Shown: positions 33,689-42,960, counted from the first letter of the stretch. The stretch is DNA of 64,000 nucleotides from JBLHZY01 sp050633265 (GCA_050633265.1 JBOEGE010000004.1:124001-188000), one strand, 5' to 3'. A program made the numbers and translations. Notes: a model not told the origin generated them from the letters alone.

Positions 33689-34849
33689 TCAGGTCTGGCT
33701 GCTTTTCATACTCTCCCAAAAGCCTTTGACCTTGGTGAAAAAGCTGCTGCTTTCGGGATTGTTATCTTCGCTAAGCTTATCGAATTCGCGCAAAAGTTCT
33801 TTTTGGCGCGAGGTGAGATTTACCGGCGTCTCAACAGCCAATTCGATCATCATATCGCCAGCACCGCCGCCGCGAAGGGCGGGCATGCCTTTGCCGCGCA
33901 GGCGCATTTGGCGGCCAGATTGGCTTCCGGCAGGGATTTTCACACGGCTGCGCCCGCCATCAATCGTTGGCACCTCGATATCGCCGCCAAGCGCGGCAGA
34001 GGTGATCGAAACAGGCACGAGGCAGAAGAGATGCGCGCCTTCGCGCTGGAAGAGCGCATGTTCTGCGACTTCGATGAAGATATAGAGATCGCCCGTTGGG
34101 CCGCCGCGCAGGCCGGCTTCGCCTTCGCCAGCGAGGCGGATGCGAGTCCCGGTTTCAACACCAGCGGGGATGTTGACCGAAAGCGAGCGATCTTTTTCTA
34201 AACGCCCAGAGCCGGCGCAGCTTGCACATGGGTTTTTGATCGTCTGGCCCATGCCCGAGCAGGTTGGGCAGGTGCGCTCAACCGTGAAGAAGCCTTGCTG
34301 TGCGCGCACTTTGCCCATGCCAGAGCAGGTTGGGCAGGTTACAGGCTCTGCGCCATTTTCTGCGCCAGTGCCTTCGCAGGAGGTGCAGGAAACGGATGTT
34401 GGCACGTTTATGGTTTTTTGAATGCCAGAGAAGGCCTCTTCAAGAGAGACGCGTAGATTGTAGCGCAGATCAGAGCCCCGTGTTGCCCGGCTGCGCGCGC
34501 CGCCTCGGCCGCCACCGCCCATGAAATCCCCGAAGAGATCATCGAAAACATCAGAGAAGGCCGAGGAGAAATCGCCTTGGCCGCCGCCGCCGCCAAATCC
34601 GCCGGGGCGCCCGCCGCCACCGCCTTCAAAGGCAGCATGGCCGTAGCGATCATAGGCCGCTTTCTTCTCTGGATCTTTCAGAACATCATAGGCTTCATTC
34701 GCCTCTTTGAACTGTTCCTCAGCATTTGGATTATCGGAATTGCGATCAGGATGGAGCTCTTTCGCCTTGGTGCGATAGCCCTTCTTGATCTCATCCGCAG
34801 AGGCGCCTTTTGCGACGCCAAGCGTTTCATAATAATCGCGTTTTGCCAT
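33689..34849 (-). CDS. dnaJ: Chaperone DnaJ (Hsp40)
   Basis: 386 residues, full type I DnaJ: J-domain with H33-P34-D35, a long Gly/Phe-rich segment (about 73-115), four CxxCxGxG zinc repeats (CTSCEGTG, CPTCSGMG twice, CASCAGSG) and the C-terminal substrate-binding domains. It stimulates DnaK ATPase. GGAGGG precedes the start. It follows dnaK with a hairpin in the 74-bp gap, and no separate promoter is evident. Confidence 0.97.
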   Translation of the reverse strand: MAKRDYYETLGVAKGASADEIKKGYRTKAKELHPDRNSDNPNAEEQFKEANEAYDVLKDPEKKAAYDRYGHAAFEGGGGGRPGGFGGGGGQGDFSSAFSDVFDDLFGDFMGGGGRGGARSRATRGSDLRYNLRVSLEEAFSGIQKTINVPTSVSCTSCEGTGAENGAEPVTCPTCSGMGKVRAQQGFFTVERTCPTCSGMGQTIKNPCASCAGSGRLEKDRSLSVNIPAGVETGTRIRLAGEGEAGLRGGPTGDLYIFIEVAEHALFQREGAHLFCLVPVSITSAALGGDIEVPTIDGGRSRVKIPAGSQSGRQMRLRGKGMPALRGGGAGDMMIELAVETPVNLTSRQKELLREFDKLSEDNNPESSSFFTKVKGFWESMKSSQT

Positions 34850-34874
34850 GAGTTTTCCCTCCGGGAACGCGAAG

Positions 34875-34901
34875 GGTCAGCCCGGATTTCCCGGACTGAC
34901 C
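34875..34901 (-). other. Hairpin in the dnaK-dnaJ intergenic RNA
   Basis: An 11-bp stem (34875-34885 with 34891-34901) with a 5-nt loop. The single mismatch on the plus strand (C-A) becomes a G-U pair in the minus-strand transcript, so the structure is specific to dnaKJ RNA. No U-tract follows, so it is more likely an mRNA stability or processing element than a terminator. It ends about 25 nt before dnaJ. Confidence 0.65.
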
Positions 34902-34923
34902 AATCGGACCCTAGACGCGGGGC

Positions 34924-36834
34924 TTAGCCGCGTTTTTCGTCGTCCAGATCTTCGAAATCAGCATCAACAATATCATCGTCAACACCCGATGGGCCTTCAT
35001 CGACATCCGATTCAGCGCCCGCTTCGGCTTGCTGCGATTTGTAGATCGCTTCGCCAAGCTTCATCGCCGCTTCAGTTACGTTCTGAATGCCGGATTTGAT
35101 CTTGGAAGCATCTTCGGTCTCGAGCTGATCATTCAGAGCAACAATGGCAAGCTCGATCGCTTCGATCGTTGTTGGATCGACTTTATCTTTGTGCTCTTCC
35201 ATCGCTTTTTCAGTCGAGTGGATCAGGCTTTCGGCCTGGTTCTTGGCTTCGACGAGCTCTTTGCGATCCTTATCGGCCTCGGCGTTTGCTTCGGCGTCTT
35301 TGACCATTTGTTCGATGTCCGCATCTGACAGACCGCCAGAAGCTTGGATCGTGATCTTGTGCTCTTTGCCAGTGCCTTTGTCCTTGGCGGCCACTTCAAC
35401 GATACCGTTGGCATCAATGTCGAAGGTCACTTCGATCTGTGGCAGGCCGCGGGGCGCGGGCGGGATCTCTTCGAGGTTGAACTGGCCGAGCATTTTGTTA
35501 TCGGCGGCCATTTCACGCTCGCCTTGGAAGACGCGCAGGGTAACTGCATTTTGGTTGTCTTCGGCGGTTGAGAAGATCTGACTTTTCTTTGTTGGGATCG
35601 TTGTGTTGCGATCGATCAAACGTGTGAACACGCCGCCGAGCGTCTCAATCCCGAGGGAAAGCGGTGTTACGTCAAGCAGAACAACATCTTTCACATCGCC
35701 CTGAAGAACACCGGCCTGAATGGCCGCACCAAGAGCAACAACCTCATCCGGGTTCACACCTTTATGGGGCTCTTTGCCAAAGAATTTGGTCACTTCTTCG
35801 ATCACGCGGGGCATACGTGTCATGCCGCCAACAAGTACGATTTCGTCGATGTCGCCGGTTGAGAGGCCCGCATCTTTGAGAGCGGCTTGGCAAGGCTTGA
35901 TCGAGGCTTTGATCAGATCGCTTACAAGGCTTTCCAGTTTGGCGCGGGTCAGCTTCATCACCATGTGAAGCGGCTGGCCATCTTTGCCCATCGAGATAAA
36001 CGGTTGGTTGATCTCTGTTTGGCTGGAAGAGGAAAGCTCGATCTTGGCTTTTTCAGCAGCTTCTTTGAGGCGCTGGAGAGCCATCTTATCTTTGGTCAGA
36101 TCAACGCTGTGCTCTTTTTTGAACTCATCGGCGAGGTAATTCACGATGCGCATGTCGAAGTCTTCACCGCCAAGGAATGTATCCCCGTTGGTCGATTTCA
36201 CTTCAAAGAGGCCATCATCAATCTCAAGGATGGTCACATCGAATGTCCCGCCGCCAAGGTCATAGACCGCGATGGTTTTGGTTTCTTTTTTATCAAGGCC
36301 ATAAGCCAGCGCAGCGGCTGTTGGCTCGTTGATGATCCGCAGCACTTCGAGACCAGCGATTTTGCCGGCGTCTTTGGTGGCTTGGCGTTGTGCATCGTTG
36401 AAGTAGGCCGGAACGGTGATAACCGCTTGGGTCACTTCTTCGCCGAGATAGCTCTCAGCGGTTTCTTTCATTTTGCCAAGGATGAAGGCCGAAATCTGGC
36501 TCGGGCTGTATTTTTCGCCTTGGGCTTCTACCCATGCGTCGCCGTTGCCGCCATTGACCAATGAATAGGGCAGGTTCTTTTTGTCTTTTGCGAGGTCGGC
36601 ATCATCAAACCGGCGACCGATCAGGCGTTTGACCGCGAAAATCGTATTGTCTGGGTTTGTAACAGCCTGGCGCTTTGCTGGCTGACCAACAAGGCGCTCA
36701 TTGTCGGTAAATCCGACGATGGAAGGCGTTGTCCGTGCGCCTTCTGCGTTTTCGATAACGCGCGGTTGCGCGCCGTCCATGATGGCGACACAGGAGTTTG
36801 TGGTCCCGAGGTCGATACCAATGACTTTAGCCAT
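34924..36834 (-). CDS. dnaK: Molecular chaperone DnaK (Hsp70)
   Basis: 636 residues. Nucleotide-binding domain begins GIDLGTTNSCVA (7-18), with YDLGGGTFDVTILE and GGMTRMPRV later; the substrate-binding domain and lid follow, ending in an acidic EDLDDEKRG tail. The start at 36834 follows GAGGAA; a longer in-frame frame upstream runs through the leader and is rejected. A CTTG-N18-CTTATAT heat-shock-type promoter lies about 106 bp upstream. Confidence 0.97.
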   Translation of the reverse strand: MAKVIGIDLGTTNSCVAIMDGAQPRVIENAEGARTTPSIVGFTDNERLVGQPAKRQAVTNPDNTIFAVKRLIGRRFDDADLAKDKKNLPYSLVNGGNGDAWVEAQGEKYSPSQISAFILGKMKETAESYLGEEVTQAVITVPAYFNDAQRQATKDAGKIAGLEVLRIINEPTAAALAYGLDKKETKTIAVYDLGGGTFDVTILEIDDGLFEVKSTNGDTFLGGEDFDMRIVNYLADEFKKEHSVDLTKDKMALQRLKEAAEKAKIELSSSSQTEINQPFISMGKDGQPLHMVMKLTRAKLESLVSDLIKASIKPCQAALKDAGLSTGDIDEIVLVGGMTRMPRVIEEVTKFFGKEPHKGVNPDEVVALGAAIQAGVLQGDVKDVVLLDVTPLSLGIETLGGVFTRLIDRNTTIPTKKSQIFSTAEDNQNAVTLRVFQGEREMAADNKMLGQFNLEEIPPAPRGLPQIEVTFDIDANGIVEVAAKDKGTGKEHKITIQASGGLSDADIEQMVKDAEANAEADKDRKELVEAKNQAESLIHSTEKAMEEHKDKVDPTTIEAIELAIVALNDQLETEDASKIKSGIQNVTEAAMKLGEAIYKSQQAEAGAESDVDEGPSGVDDDIVDADFEDLDDEKRG

Positions 36835-36904
36835 GCTTAATTCCTCTTCAAGGCGATAAGGGTTGCGAGCCCGTTGCGGCACCCGCATCCGATCCCAAAA
36901 TTCT

Positions 36905-36926
36905 GGCACACCGTAAGAGATGTGCC
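36905..36926 (-). other. Inverted repeat in the dnaK leader
   Basis: GGCACA (36905-36910) and TGTGCC (36921-36926) are separated by 10 nt; one wobble and one further pair extend the stem to 8 bp. It lies just inside the expected dnaK transcript, about 70 nt before the start codon. Role unknown; an operator or leader hairpin is possible. Confidence 0.45.
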
Positions 36927-36939
36927 GGCTTCTGGGGGT

Positions 36940-36968
36940 ATATAAGGAGGCGCAATTGGGCCTGCAAG
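36940..36968 (-). promoter_or_regulatory. dnaK: Sigma-32-type heat-shock promoter of dnaK
   Basis: On the minus strand CTTG (36968-36965), 18 bp, then CTTATAT (36946-36940). This matches the alphaproteobacterial heat-shock consensus CTTG-N17/18-CYTATNT. The expected start near 36933 gives a leader of about 100 nt. Confidence 0.7.
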
Positions 36969-37122
36969 AAGCGCGTGCCATTGAATGCGCTCAAAATTCG
37001 CCTGATTTGCACGAAATGAGCAAATTTTTTGATTAAGGGGCATTAAAGGGCCGATCCGGCCAGGGATTCTGCCGTTTTTGGGCGTAAGGCTTTGTTAAGA
37101 AATACCCCGGCTGCAGGGCCGC

Positions 37123-37944
37123 TTATTTACCTGCGCCCCAGCTCATGGAAGCATGGCGGCGTGTGTAGAATTCGCCAAGCAAGCCGATCATGATCAAGCC
37201 AAGCGAAACAAACAGCGGGTATTCGATTGAGCTGTGATGCGGTGTGTAATTTACGAAAACAAAGCCGCGCGCCTGATCAATGCAGTGAAAGAGAGGGTTC
37301 CACGAAAACAGCACCAAAACACTGCCCGGGGTTTGGTTGGCGACAAACATCTTGCCCGAAGCGATCATATTGGCGCGCGCATAAATGGTTGAGCCAAGGC
37401 CTGTGAAAGTCGGAAACCACGGCTTGATCGCAAGGAAGACCATGCCAACCGCAACGCCGGAAAACCAAGAGAGCAACAGCATCGCAAAGGCGCCGATCGG
37501 ATCGAAAATCACAACAGGCGTAAAGGCGACATGATAGATGAACAGCACAACAAGTACCGAGGCCACCTGAATATAGAGCGAGCTTAGCGCAGAGGATGTA
37601 ATCGCGACGGCGGTATTCATCGGTGCGTGTTTCATCATCGCCGAAGTCGGCCCCTCAGAGCCAACAACCGCACCCAAGGCTTTAGAGTGGGTCATAAAGA
37701 GGAAGATGCCGGACATGATATAAAGCAAGAAATCGCCGCGAATGGCCGAGCCGCGCAGACCAAGCAGCGAGAACATCACATAGAACACAGCCACGAGCAC
37801 AACCGTTTGCATCATGTTCAGCAGCAGGCCGATAATGGCATTGCCGTGGTTCTTGCGCAGTTGGCGCACTGTGGAATGATAGATCAGTTCAAGGATCGAG
37901 GCCGCTGTTGAAAGCGATGATTGTTTGGTTCTTTGCTGAAACAT
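37123..37944 (-). CDS. ABC-2 type polysaccharide export permease
   Basis: 273 residues with about six membrane segments (about 38-60, 68-88, 110-135, 145-170, 180-200, 240-260), of the KpsM/RfbD type that exports capsule or O-antigen chains together with an ATPase. The GNAIIGLLLNMMQTVVLVAVFY start of the first helix is in keeping with the family. No KpsT-type ATPase gene is in the window, so the partner must be elsewhere. It stands divergent to cysQ and heads the glycan region. Confidence 0.88.
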   Translation of the reverse strand: MFQQRTKQSSLSTAASILELIYHSTVRQLRKNHGNAIIGLLLNMMQTVVLVAVFYVMFSLLGLRGSAIRGDFLLYIMSGIFLFMTHSKALGAVVGSEGPTSAMMKHAPMNTAVAITSSALSSLYIQVASVLVVLFIYHVAFTPVVIFDPIGAFAMLLLSWFSGVAVGMVFLAIKPWFPTFTGLGSTIYARANMIASGKMFVANQTPGSVLVLFSWNPLFHCIDQARGFVFVNYTPHHSSIEYPLFVSLGLIMIGLLGEFYTRRHASMSWGAGK

Positions 37945-38026
37945 ACTGCCTCTCGCCTGTTTGGATCGTGTTCGCTTGGCCGCAATGGAAAAGCGCTTTG
38001 CCCTTTTTCGCAGGGAAATCTTGCCG

Positions 38027-38053
38027 ATCCCTTAGCGTCTCATCATAAGGGAT
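38027..38053. repeat. Inverted repeat in the permease/cysQ divergent promoter region
   Basis: ATCCCTTA (38027-38034) and TAAGGGAT (38046-38053) are perfect 8-bp arms with an 11-bp centre. The position between two divergent starts and the 19-bp centre-to-centre spacing suit a dimeric regulator's operator. No T-run supports a terminator. Confidence 0.5.
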
Positions 38054-38106
38054 AGCGAATGTTATGACAATAATTCGCGCATGCCGTGAAATGTAGGAGC
38101 AATTGG

Positions 38107-38904
38107 TTGGATTACGACAGACTTACGATAGTGATGCGGCGCCTCGCGCTTGAGGCGGGTGATGCGATTATGGAGATCTATAACGCGGATGATTTTGAGG
38201 TCCGTTCGAAATCCGATGATAGCCCGGTAACGGCGGCGGATGAGGCGGCGGATGCGCTGATCTCCGCAGGGTTGCGGGCCGAATTCCCTGATGTGACCTT
38301 GGTGACCGAAGAACAGGCGGACTCGCATTCAAGGCTGGCTGAAAACTTCCTGATCGTTGATCCTCTGGATGGCACCAAAGAATTCATCAATCGGCGCGGG
38401 GATTTCACTGTAAATATTGCCTATGTCGAAAAGGGCGTTCCGTTGCGCGGGGTGGTGTATGCGCCAGCAAAAAACCGGCTTTTCTATACGATTGCTGATG
38501 GCAGCACCGTTGAAGAGATCGGTGATTTTGCCAAGGATTCTGTGGGCCCGACCACGCCAATATCAGTGTCTAAACCTGACAATTCGGCTCTTTTAATCGT
38601 TGCTTCCAAATCGCATCGTGATCAAGCGACTGAAGATTACATCGCCAAATATAATGTTGCCGATAGCAAAAGCGCAGGCTCGTCGCTGAAGTTCTGTTTG
38701 GTGGCAACTGGTGAAGCGGATCTCTATCCCCGCGTTGGCCGCACGATGGAATGGGATACCGCTGCCGGCCATGCTGTTCTTTCGGGCGCGGGCGGGCATG
38801 TTGTTCGGTTTGATGATCACTCTGCGCTGGTTTATGGCAAAGAAGGCTATGCAAATCCGTTCTTCATTGCCTATGCGCCCGGCGTTGAGCTGAAGAAGGC
38901 ATAA
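38107..38904 (+). CDS. cysQ: 3'(2'),5'-bisphosphate nucleotidase CysQ
   Basis: 265 residues, inositol-monophosphatase superfamily. Metal ligands are visible as E68-E69, D85 and D88 in DPLDGTKEF, and the late EWDTAAGHA. It hydrolyses 3'-phosphoadenosine 5'-phosphate (PAP) to AMP, relieving product inhibition of sulfotransferases and PAPS reductase. A TTG start at 38107 is chosen since AGGAG stands 8 nt ahead; the ATG at 38086 has no site. kdsB follows after 4 bp. The sulfotransferase at 46933 could be a source of PAP. Confidence 0.9.
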   Translation: MDYDRLTIVMRRLALEAGDAIMEIYNADDFEVRSKSDDSPVTAADEAADALISAGLRAEFPDVTLVTEEQADSHSRLAENFLIVDPLDGTKEFINRRGDFTVNIAYVEKGVPLRGVVYAPAKNRLFYTIADGSTVEEIGDFAKDSVGPTTPISVSKPDNSALLIVASKSHRDQATEDYIAKYNVADSKSAGSSLKFCLVATGEADLYPRVGRTMEWDTAAGHAVLSGAGGHVVRFDDHSALVYGKEGYANPFFIAYAPGVELKKA

Positions 38905-38908
38905 GCGC

Positions 38909-39712
38909 ATGAAAACCCTGATCGTGATCCCGGCGCGTTATGCTTCGACCCGCTATCCAGGCAAGCCATTGGCAGAGTTGCGCGGGGCGGGTGGAGAAGC
39001 GCGCAGTTTGATCCGGCGCAGCTGGGAAGCGGCTTGCGAGGTCCGCGGGATTGATCGTGTGGTTGTGGCCACGGATGATGATCGAATTCGGAAAGCGGCC
39101 GAAGCCTTTGGCGCAGAAGTTGTCATGACATCAGAGACTTGCGCGAATGGAACCGAGCGTTGCGCCGAGGCCCATGAGGCGCTGGGCGGCGGTTATGATA
39201 TTGTTGTGAATCTGCAAGGCGATGCGCCGCTTACGCCGCATTGGTTTGTCGAGGATCTTGTTGAAGGGCTAAAAGCCGATCCAAGCGCCGAGATTGCAAC
39301 GCCAGTTTTGCGCTGTGATGGACGGGCATTAAATGGCCTGCTCCAAGATCGCCGCGAAGGGCGCGTTGGCGGAACAACAGCCGTATTTGGCGCCGGGCAT
39401 AAGGCGCTCTACTTCTCTAAAGAGGTCGTTCCTTATACGGGCAAGGTTTTTGCCGATGATGCCGCGCAAACGCCGGTGTTTCACCATGTTGGTGTCTATG
39501 CTTATCGCCCTGATGCGCTTGCGGCCTATCCAAGCTGGGAAGCAGGGCCGCTTGAGGGGCTTGAGGGGCTTGAGCAGCTGCGCTTTATGGAGCGCGAGCG
39601 GGCGGTTCTTTGCGTTGAAGTCGAGGCGCGCGGGCGGCAGTTTTGGGAGCTTAACAATCCCGAAGATGTGCCAAAAATAGAGTCTATGATGGCTGAAATG
39701 GGCCTAAAGTGA
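38909..39712 (+). CDS. kdsB: CMP-Kdo synthetase (3-deoxy-manno-octulosonate cytidylyltransferase)
   Basis: 267 residues. N-terminal IPARYASTRYPGKPLAEL, NLQGDAPL and KLEQLRF-like GLEQLRFMERE are CMP-Kdo synthetase blocks. It activates Kdo with CTP for LPS inner core or capsule. Compared with E. coli KdsB, the GDEP position reads GDAP, so the substrate could be a related ulosonic acid; this is an inference. A 9-bp motif repeated nearly three times (39548-39574) encodes LEGLEGLEQ. The stop overlaps the next GTG start. Confidence 0.87.
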   Translation: MKTLIVIPARYASTRYPGKPLAELRGAGGEARSLIRRSWEAACEVRGIDRVVVATDDDRIRKAAEAFGAEVVMTSETCANGTERCAEAHEALGGGYDIVVNLQGDAPLTPHWFVEDLVEGLKADPSAEIATPVLRCDGRALNGLLQDRREGRVGGTTAVFGAGHKALYFSKEVVPYTGKVFADDAAQTPVFHHVGVYAYRPDALAAYPSWEAGPLEGLEGLEQLRFMERERAVLCVEVEARGRQFWELNNPEDVPKIESMMAEMGLK

Positions 39713-40950
39713 GCATTTCTCCCGGCGATATGCCAACGGTCTCTGTGATCGTGGTAAGCCGGGGGCGCGCGGCTTCTTTGATGCGCACATTGCTCGGTAT
39801 CGCACAGCTCGCTTATCCCAGCTTTGAGGTTATCGTTGTGGCTGATCCTTTAGGGATCGAGGCGGCGAAGAATACGATCCTTGGGCCCTTTGCCAAGCTG
39901 GTCGCCTTTGAAGAAGCCAATATCTCTGCGGCGCGCAACGCAGGGATTGCTCTGGCAAGTGGCGAGATCATTGCCTTTATAGATGACGATGCCGTGCCTG
40001 AGCCAAGCTGGCTTAAGCATCTTTGCGCGCCGTTTTTAGACTCTAATACAGGCGCAACGGGCGGATTTGTGCGTGGGCGTAACGGGATTAGCTTTCAATG
40101 GCGAGCGCGACTGGTTGATCAGACCGGGCGGCATAGCGCGATCGCCCATGAAGGAACTGCGCCCTTTGCGCCAAAAATTCCGCCCGGAATGGCCGTTCGC
40201 ACCGAGGGCACCAATTGCGCGTTTCGGCGTGATCTATTGCTTAGCATGGGCGGTTTCGATCCCGCGTTTCATTTCTATATGGATGAAACGGATCTGAATA
40301 TGCGGCTTGCGGGGATGAAGCAGCAGGTTGTTCTCGCGCCACTTGCGCAGGTGCATCATGGCTTTGCTGCCTCCGATCAGCGGTATGAAAACCGTGCGCC
40401 CAAGAGCCTCTTTGATATTGGCGCCTCGACCTCTGTTTTCTTGCGAAAACATGCAAATAAGGCCGCAATAGAGCCTAGTTTGACCCAACTTCGGGCAGAT
40501 CAAAGGAAACGGTTGATCGCGCATATGGTTCAAGGGACATGCGAGCCACGCGATGTAAATGCTCTGATGAAAACGCTTGAGGATGGGATTGAGGCTGGCA
40601 AAAGCCGTTCGATTAATCCTTTGCCGCGGATTTCACCGACATTGATGCCATTTATTCCCGTTCCGGCGCTTTTTGAGGGCTCAAAGATCCTTTCTGGGCG
40701 CCGTTTTTCGCGCCGCCGCTTGCGCAAGGAGGCCGCGCAAATGGTTGCCTCTGGCAATAGGGTTTCGCTTTTTGAATTTAGCTTTACCGGGCTTTTCCAT
40801 CGGGTTTCATTTCGCCCCGAAGGGTACTGGCTTCAGCGCGGCGGTATTTTTGGGCGCGCAGATCGGAATGAGCCGCGTTTTCGGATCACCACGTTTAAGC
40901 AACGTTTGGCCTGCGAAGTCTCTCGTATTGCTTCTTTGCGCCAGTTTTGA
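39709..40950 (+). CDS. Glycosyltransferase family 2
   Basis: 413 residues. A GT-A domain occupies about residues 8-240: SVIVVSRGRAASL, the DxD-type IDDDAVPEPSWL (about 87-98), the acceptor-loop NCAFRRDLLLSMGGFDPAFHFYMDE, and HHGF. The C-terminal 150 residues are unassigned. The acceptor and donor are unknown; neighbours suggest surface glycan work. The GTG start overlaps kdsB by 4 bp; ATG 39730 is an alternative. Confidence 0.88.
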   Translation: MSISPGDMPTVSVIVVSRGRAASLMRTLLGIAQLAYPSFEVIVVADPLGIEAAKNTILGPFAKLVAFEEANISAARNAGIALASGEIIAFIDDDAVPEPSWLKHLCAPFLDSNTGATGGFVRGRNGISFQWRARLVDQTGRHSAIAHEGTAPFAPKIPPGMAVRTEGTNCAFRRDLLLSMGGFDPAFHFYMDETDLNMRLAGMKQQVVLAPLAQVHHGFAASDQRYENRAPKSLFDIGASTSVFLRKHANKAAIEPSLTQLRADQRKRLIAHMVQGTCEPRDVNALMKTLEDGIEAGKSRSINPLPRISPTLMPFIPVPALFEGSKILSGRRFSRRRLRKEAAQMVASGNRVSLFEFSFTGLFHRVSFRPEGYWLQRGGIFGRADRNEPRFRITTFKQRLACEVSRIASLRQF

Positions 40951-41064
40951 ACTTTCTCAAATCCTAGGATGACGCCTCGGATTTCCTTTGCTAAGCTTAA
41001 ATCAAGAAAAGCGGCCTAAGATCGCATAAATTGAAGCAGAACGTCAAAAATTCGGACCCATTAC

Positions 41065-41958
41065 ATGAAACGCAAAGTTACCAAAGCTATTTTCCCTGTC
41101 GCTGGATTGGGAACGCGCTTCTTGCCCGCGACCAAATCCATCCCCAAAGAAATCATGACATTGGTTGATCGCCCGTTGATCCAATATGCGATTGATGAGG
41201 CGCGCGCAGCGGGCATTAAAGAATTCATCTTTGTAACTTCGCGCGGCAAAGGGGCGCTTGAGGATTATTTCGATCATTCGCCCGTGCTTGAGCAAGATCT
41301 GCGCAAGAAGGGCAAAACCGAGCTTTTGGATTTGCTGAAAAGCACAAATATGGACAGCGGCGCAATTGCTTATATTCGCCAGCATAAGGCGCTTGGCCTT
41401 GGGCATGCGGTTTGGTGCGCGCGCCGTTTGATGGGCAATGAGCCCTTTGCTGTTATCTTGCCGGATGATGTTATTGCGGCCGAAAAACCCTGTTTGCAGC
41501 AGATGGTTGAGGCCTATGAAGAGACAGGCGGCAGCATGGTTGCCACGATGGAAGTCGCGCCTGATAAAGTTTCTTCTTACGGTGTTTTGGATGTAAAAGA
41601 GGATATGGGCGCTTTGGTTTCGGTCAATGCGATGGTTGAAAAGCCCGCCCCTGGAACCGAGCCTTCGAATTTGGCTGTGATTGGCCGCTATATCCTTTCG
41701 CCAAAGATCATGCAGAACCTCAACAAAATGAAATCTGGCGCCGGCGGTGAAATCCAGCTTACGGATGCAATCGCTGAAGAGATCACCCTTGGGCGCGAAG
41801 TTTATGGCTATCGTTTCCGCGGCCAGCGTTTTGATTGCGGCTCGAAAGCGGGCTATTTGCAGGCGACCGTGGCGTTTGGCCTTGCGCGGGATGAGCTTAA
41901 AGACGAGCTCGGCGCTTATCTTGAAGAGATGGTTGCGCTTGGAAAAGCGGCTCAGTAG
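41065..41958 (+). CDS. galU: UTP-glucose-1-phosphate uridylyltransferase
   Basis: 297 residues. FPVAGLGTRFLPATKSIPKE (about 9-28) holds the nucleotide loop and catalytic lysine region; VDRPLIQYAIDEA and GRYILSP follow. It makes UDP-glucose for surface glycans. It is followed by galE after 15 bp, giving UDP-Glc to UDP-Gal supply for the glycosyltransferases downstream. Confidence 0.96.
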   Translation: MKRKVTKAIFPVAGLGTRFLPATKSIPKEIMTLVDRPLIQYAIDEARAAGIKEFIFVTSRGKGALEDYFDHSPVLEQDLRKKGKTELLDLLKSTNMDSGAIAYIRQHKALGLGHAVWCARRLMGNEPFAVILPDDVIAAEKPCLQQMVEAYEETGGSMVATMEVAPDKVSSYGVLDVKEDMGALVSVNAMVEKPAPGTEPSNLAVIGRYILSPKIMQNLNKMKSGAGGEIQLTDAIAEEITLGREVYGYRFRGQRFDCGSKAGYLQATVAFGLARDELKDELGAYLEEMVALGKAAQ

Positions 41959-41973
41959 AGCGGGAGTAAGCGC

Positions 41974-42960
41974 TTGAAAAAGCATGTTTTGGTAACGGGC
42001 GGCGCCGGATATATCGGTTCGCATGCCTGTAAAGTGCTGCGCGCCTCCGGTTATATTCCGGTGACTTTTGATAATCTATCGCTTGGCTGGCGGGACGCCG
42101 TGAAGTTTGGCCCGTTTGAGCGCGGAGATTTGAATGATCGCGCGCGTCTTGATGCGGTTTTTGCGCAGTATGAACCTGTTGCCGTTATGCATTTCGCTGC
42201 CTTTAGCCAAGTTGGCGAGAGCATGTCTGATCCTGGCAAATATTGGCATAACAATGTTGGCGGCTCGTTGAATTTGATTGAAGCAGCGGTTGCCGCGGGC
42301 TGTTTGAATTTTGTGTTTAGCTCGACCTGCGCGACCTATGGTGATCAGGATAATGTTGTTCTGGATGAGGGCAGTGCGCAGCATCCGATCAATGCTTACG
42401 GCGCTTCGAAACGCGCGATCGAAGATATTTTGGGCGATTTTGGCAAGGCGCACGGGCTGAACCATGTGATCTTTCGGTACTTTAATGTCGCGGGCGCCGA
42501 TCCTGAGGGCGAGATCGGAGAATTCCATCAACCCGAAACCCATTTGATCCCGCTGATGCTGCAAGCGATTGATGGCAAGCGAGATGCGCTCACAATTTTT
42601 GGCACGGATTACGACACGCCAGATGGCACATGTATTCGCGATTATGTTCATGTGATGGATCTCGTGGATGCGCATGTTCTTGGGCTGAAATGGCTTGAGG
42701 ATGGGCGCGGCAGCCGGGTGTTTAATCTTGGAACCGGCAAAGGTTTTTCGGTTCGAGAGGTGATTGATCATAGTCGTGAAGTGACCAATCAGGCGGTGCC
42801 CTATCATGAAGGGCCGCGCCGCGCTGGGGATTGCACAAAGCTTGTGTCAGGCTCGCAGCGCGCGCAAGATGAGCTAGGATGGAAGCCAGAGCGATCTGTT
42901 ATGCGCGAGATGATTGCAGACGCTTGGCGTTGGTACCAGAATGGCCATTACGAAACTTGA
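41974..42960 (+). CDS. galE: UDP-glucose 4-epimerase
   Basis: 328 residues, extended SDR. NAD-binding GGAGYIGSH (9-17), the catalytic S117-T118 and Y142-x3-K146 (AYGASKRAI), and RYFNVAGADPEG are intact. It interconverts UDP-glucose and UDP-galactose. The TTG start at 41974 follows GCGGGAG. The next glycosyltransferase overlaps its end by 20 bp. Confidence 0.95.
   Translation: MKKHVLVTGGAGYIGSHACKVLRASGYIPVTFDNLSLGWRDAVKFGPFERGDLNDRARLDAVFAQYEPVAVMHFAAFSQVGESMSDPGKYWHNNVGGSLNLIEAAVAAGCLNFVFSSTCATYGDQDNVVLDEGSAQHPINAYGASKRAIEDILGDFGKAHGLNHVIFRYFNVAGADPEGEIGEFHQPETHLIPLMLQAIDGKRDALTIFGTDYDTPDGTCIRDYVHVMDLVDAHVLGLKWLEDGRGSRVFNLGTGKGFSVREVIDHSREVTNQAVPYHEGPRRAGDCTKLVSGSQRAQDELGWKPERSVMREMIADAWRWYQNGHYET

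Noticed and set aside
36835..36981. Extended DnaK N terminus of 49 residues
   Set aside because: It would cover the sigma-32 promoter and leader; the family begins at MAKVIGIDLGTT with GAGGAA ahead.
39548..39574. Nearly triplicate 9-bp repeat in kdsB as a phase-variation tract
   Set aside because: Unit length is a multiple of three, so slippage would not switch the frame, and the encoded LEGLEGLEQ fits the normal KdsB alignment.
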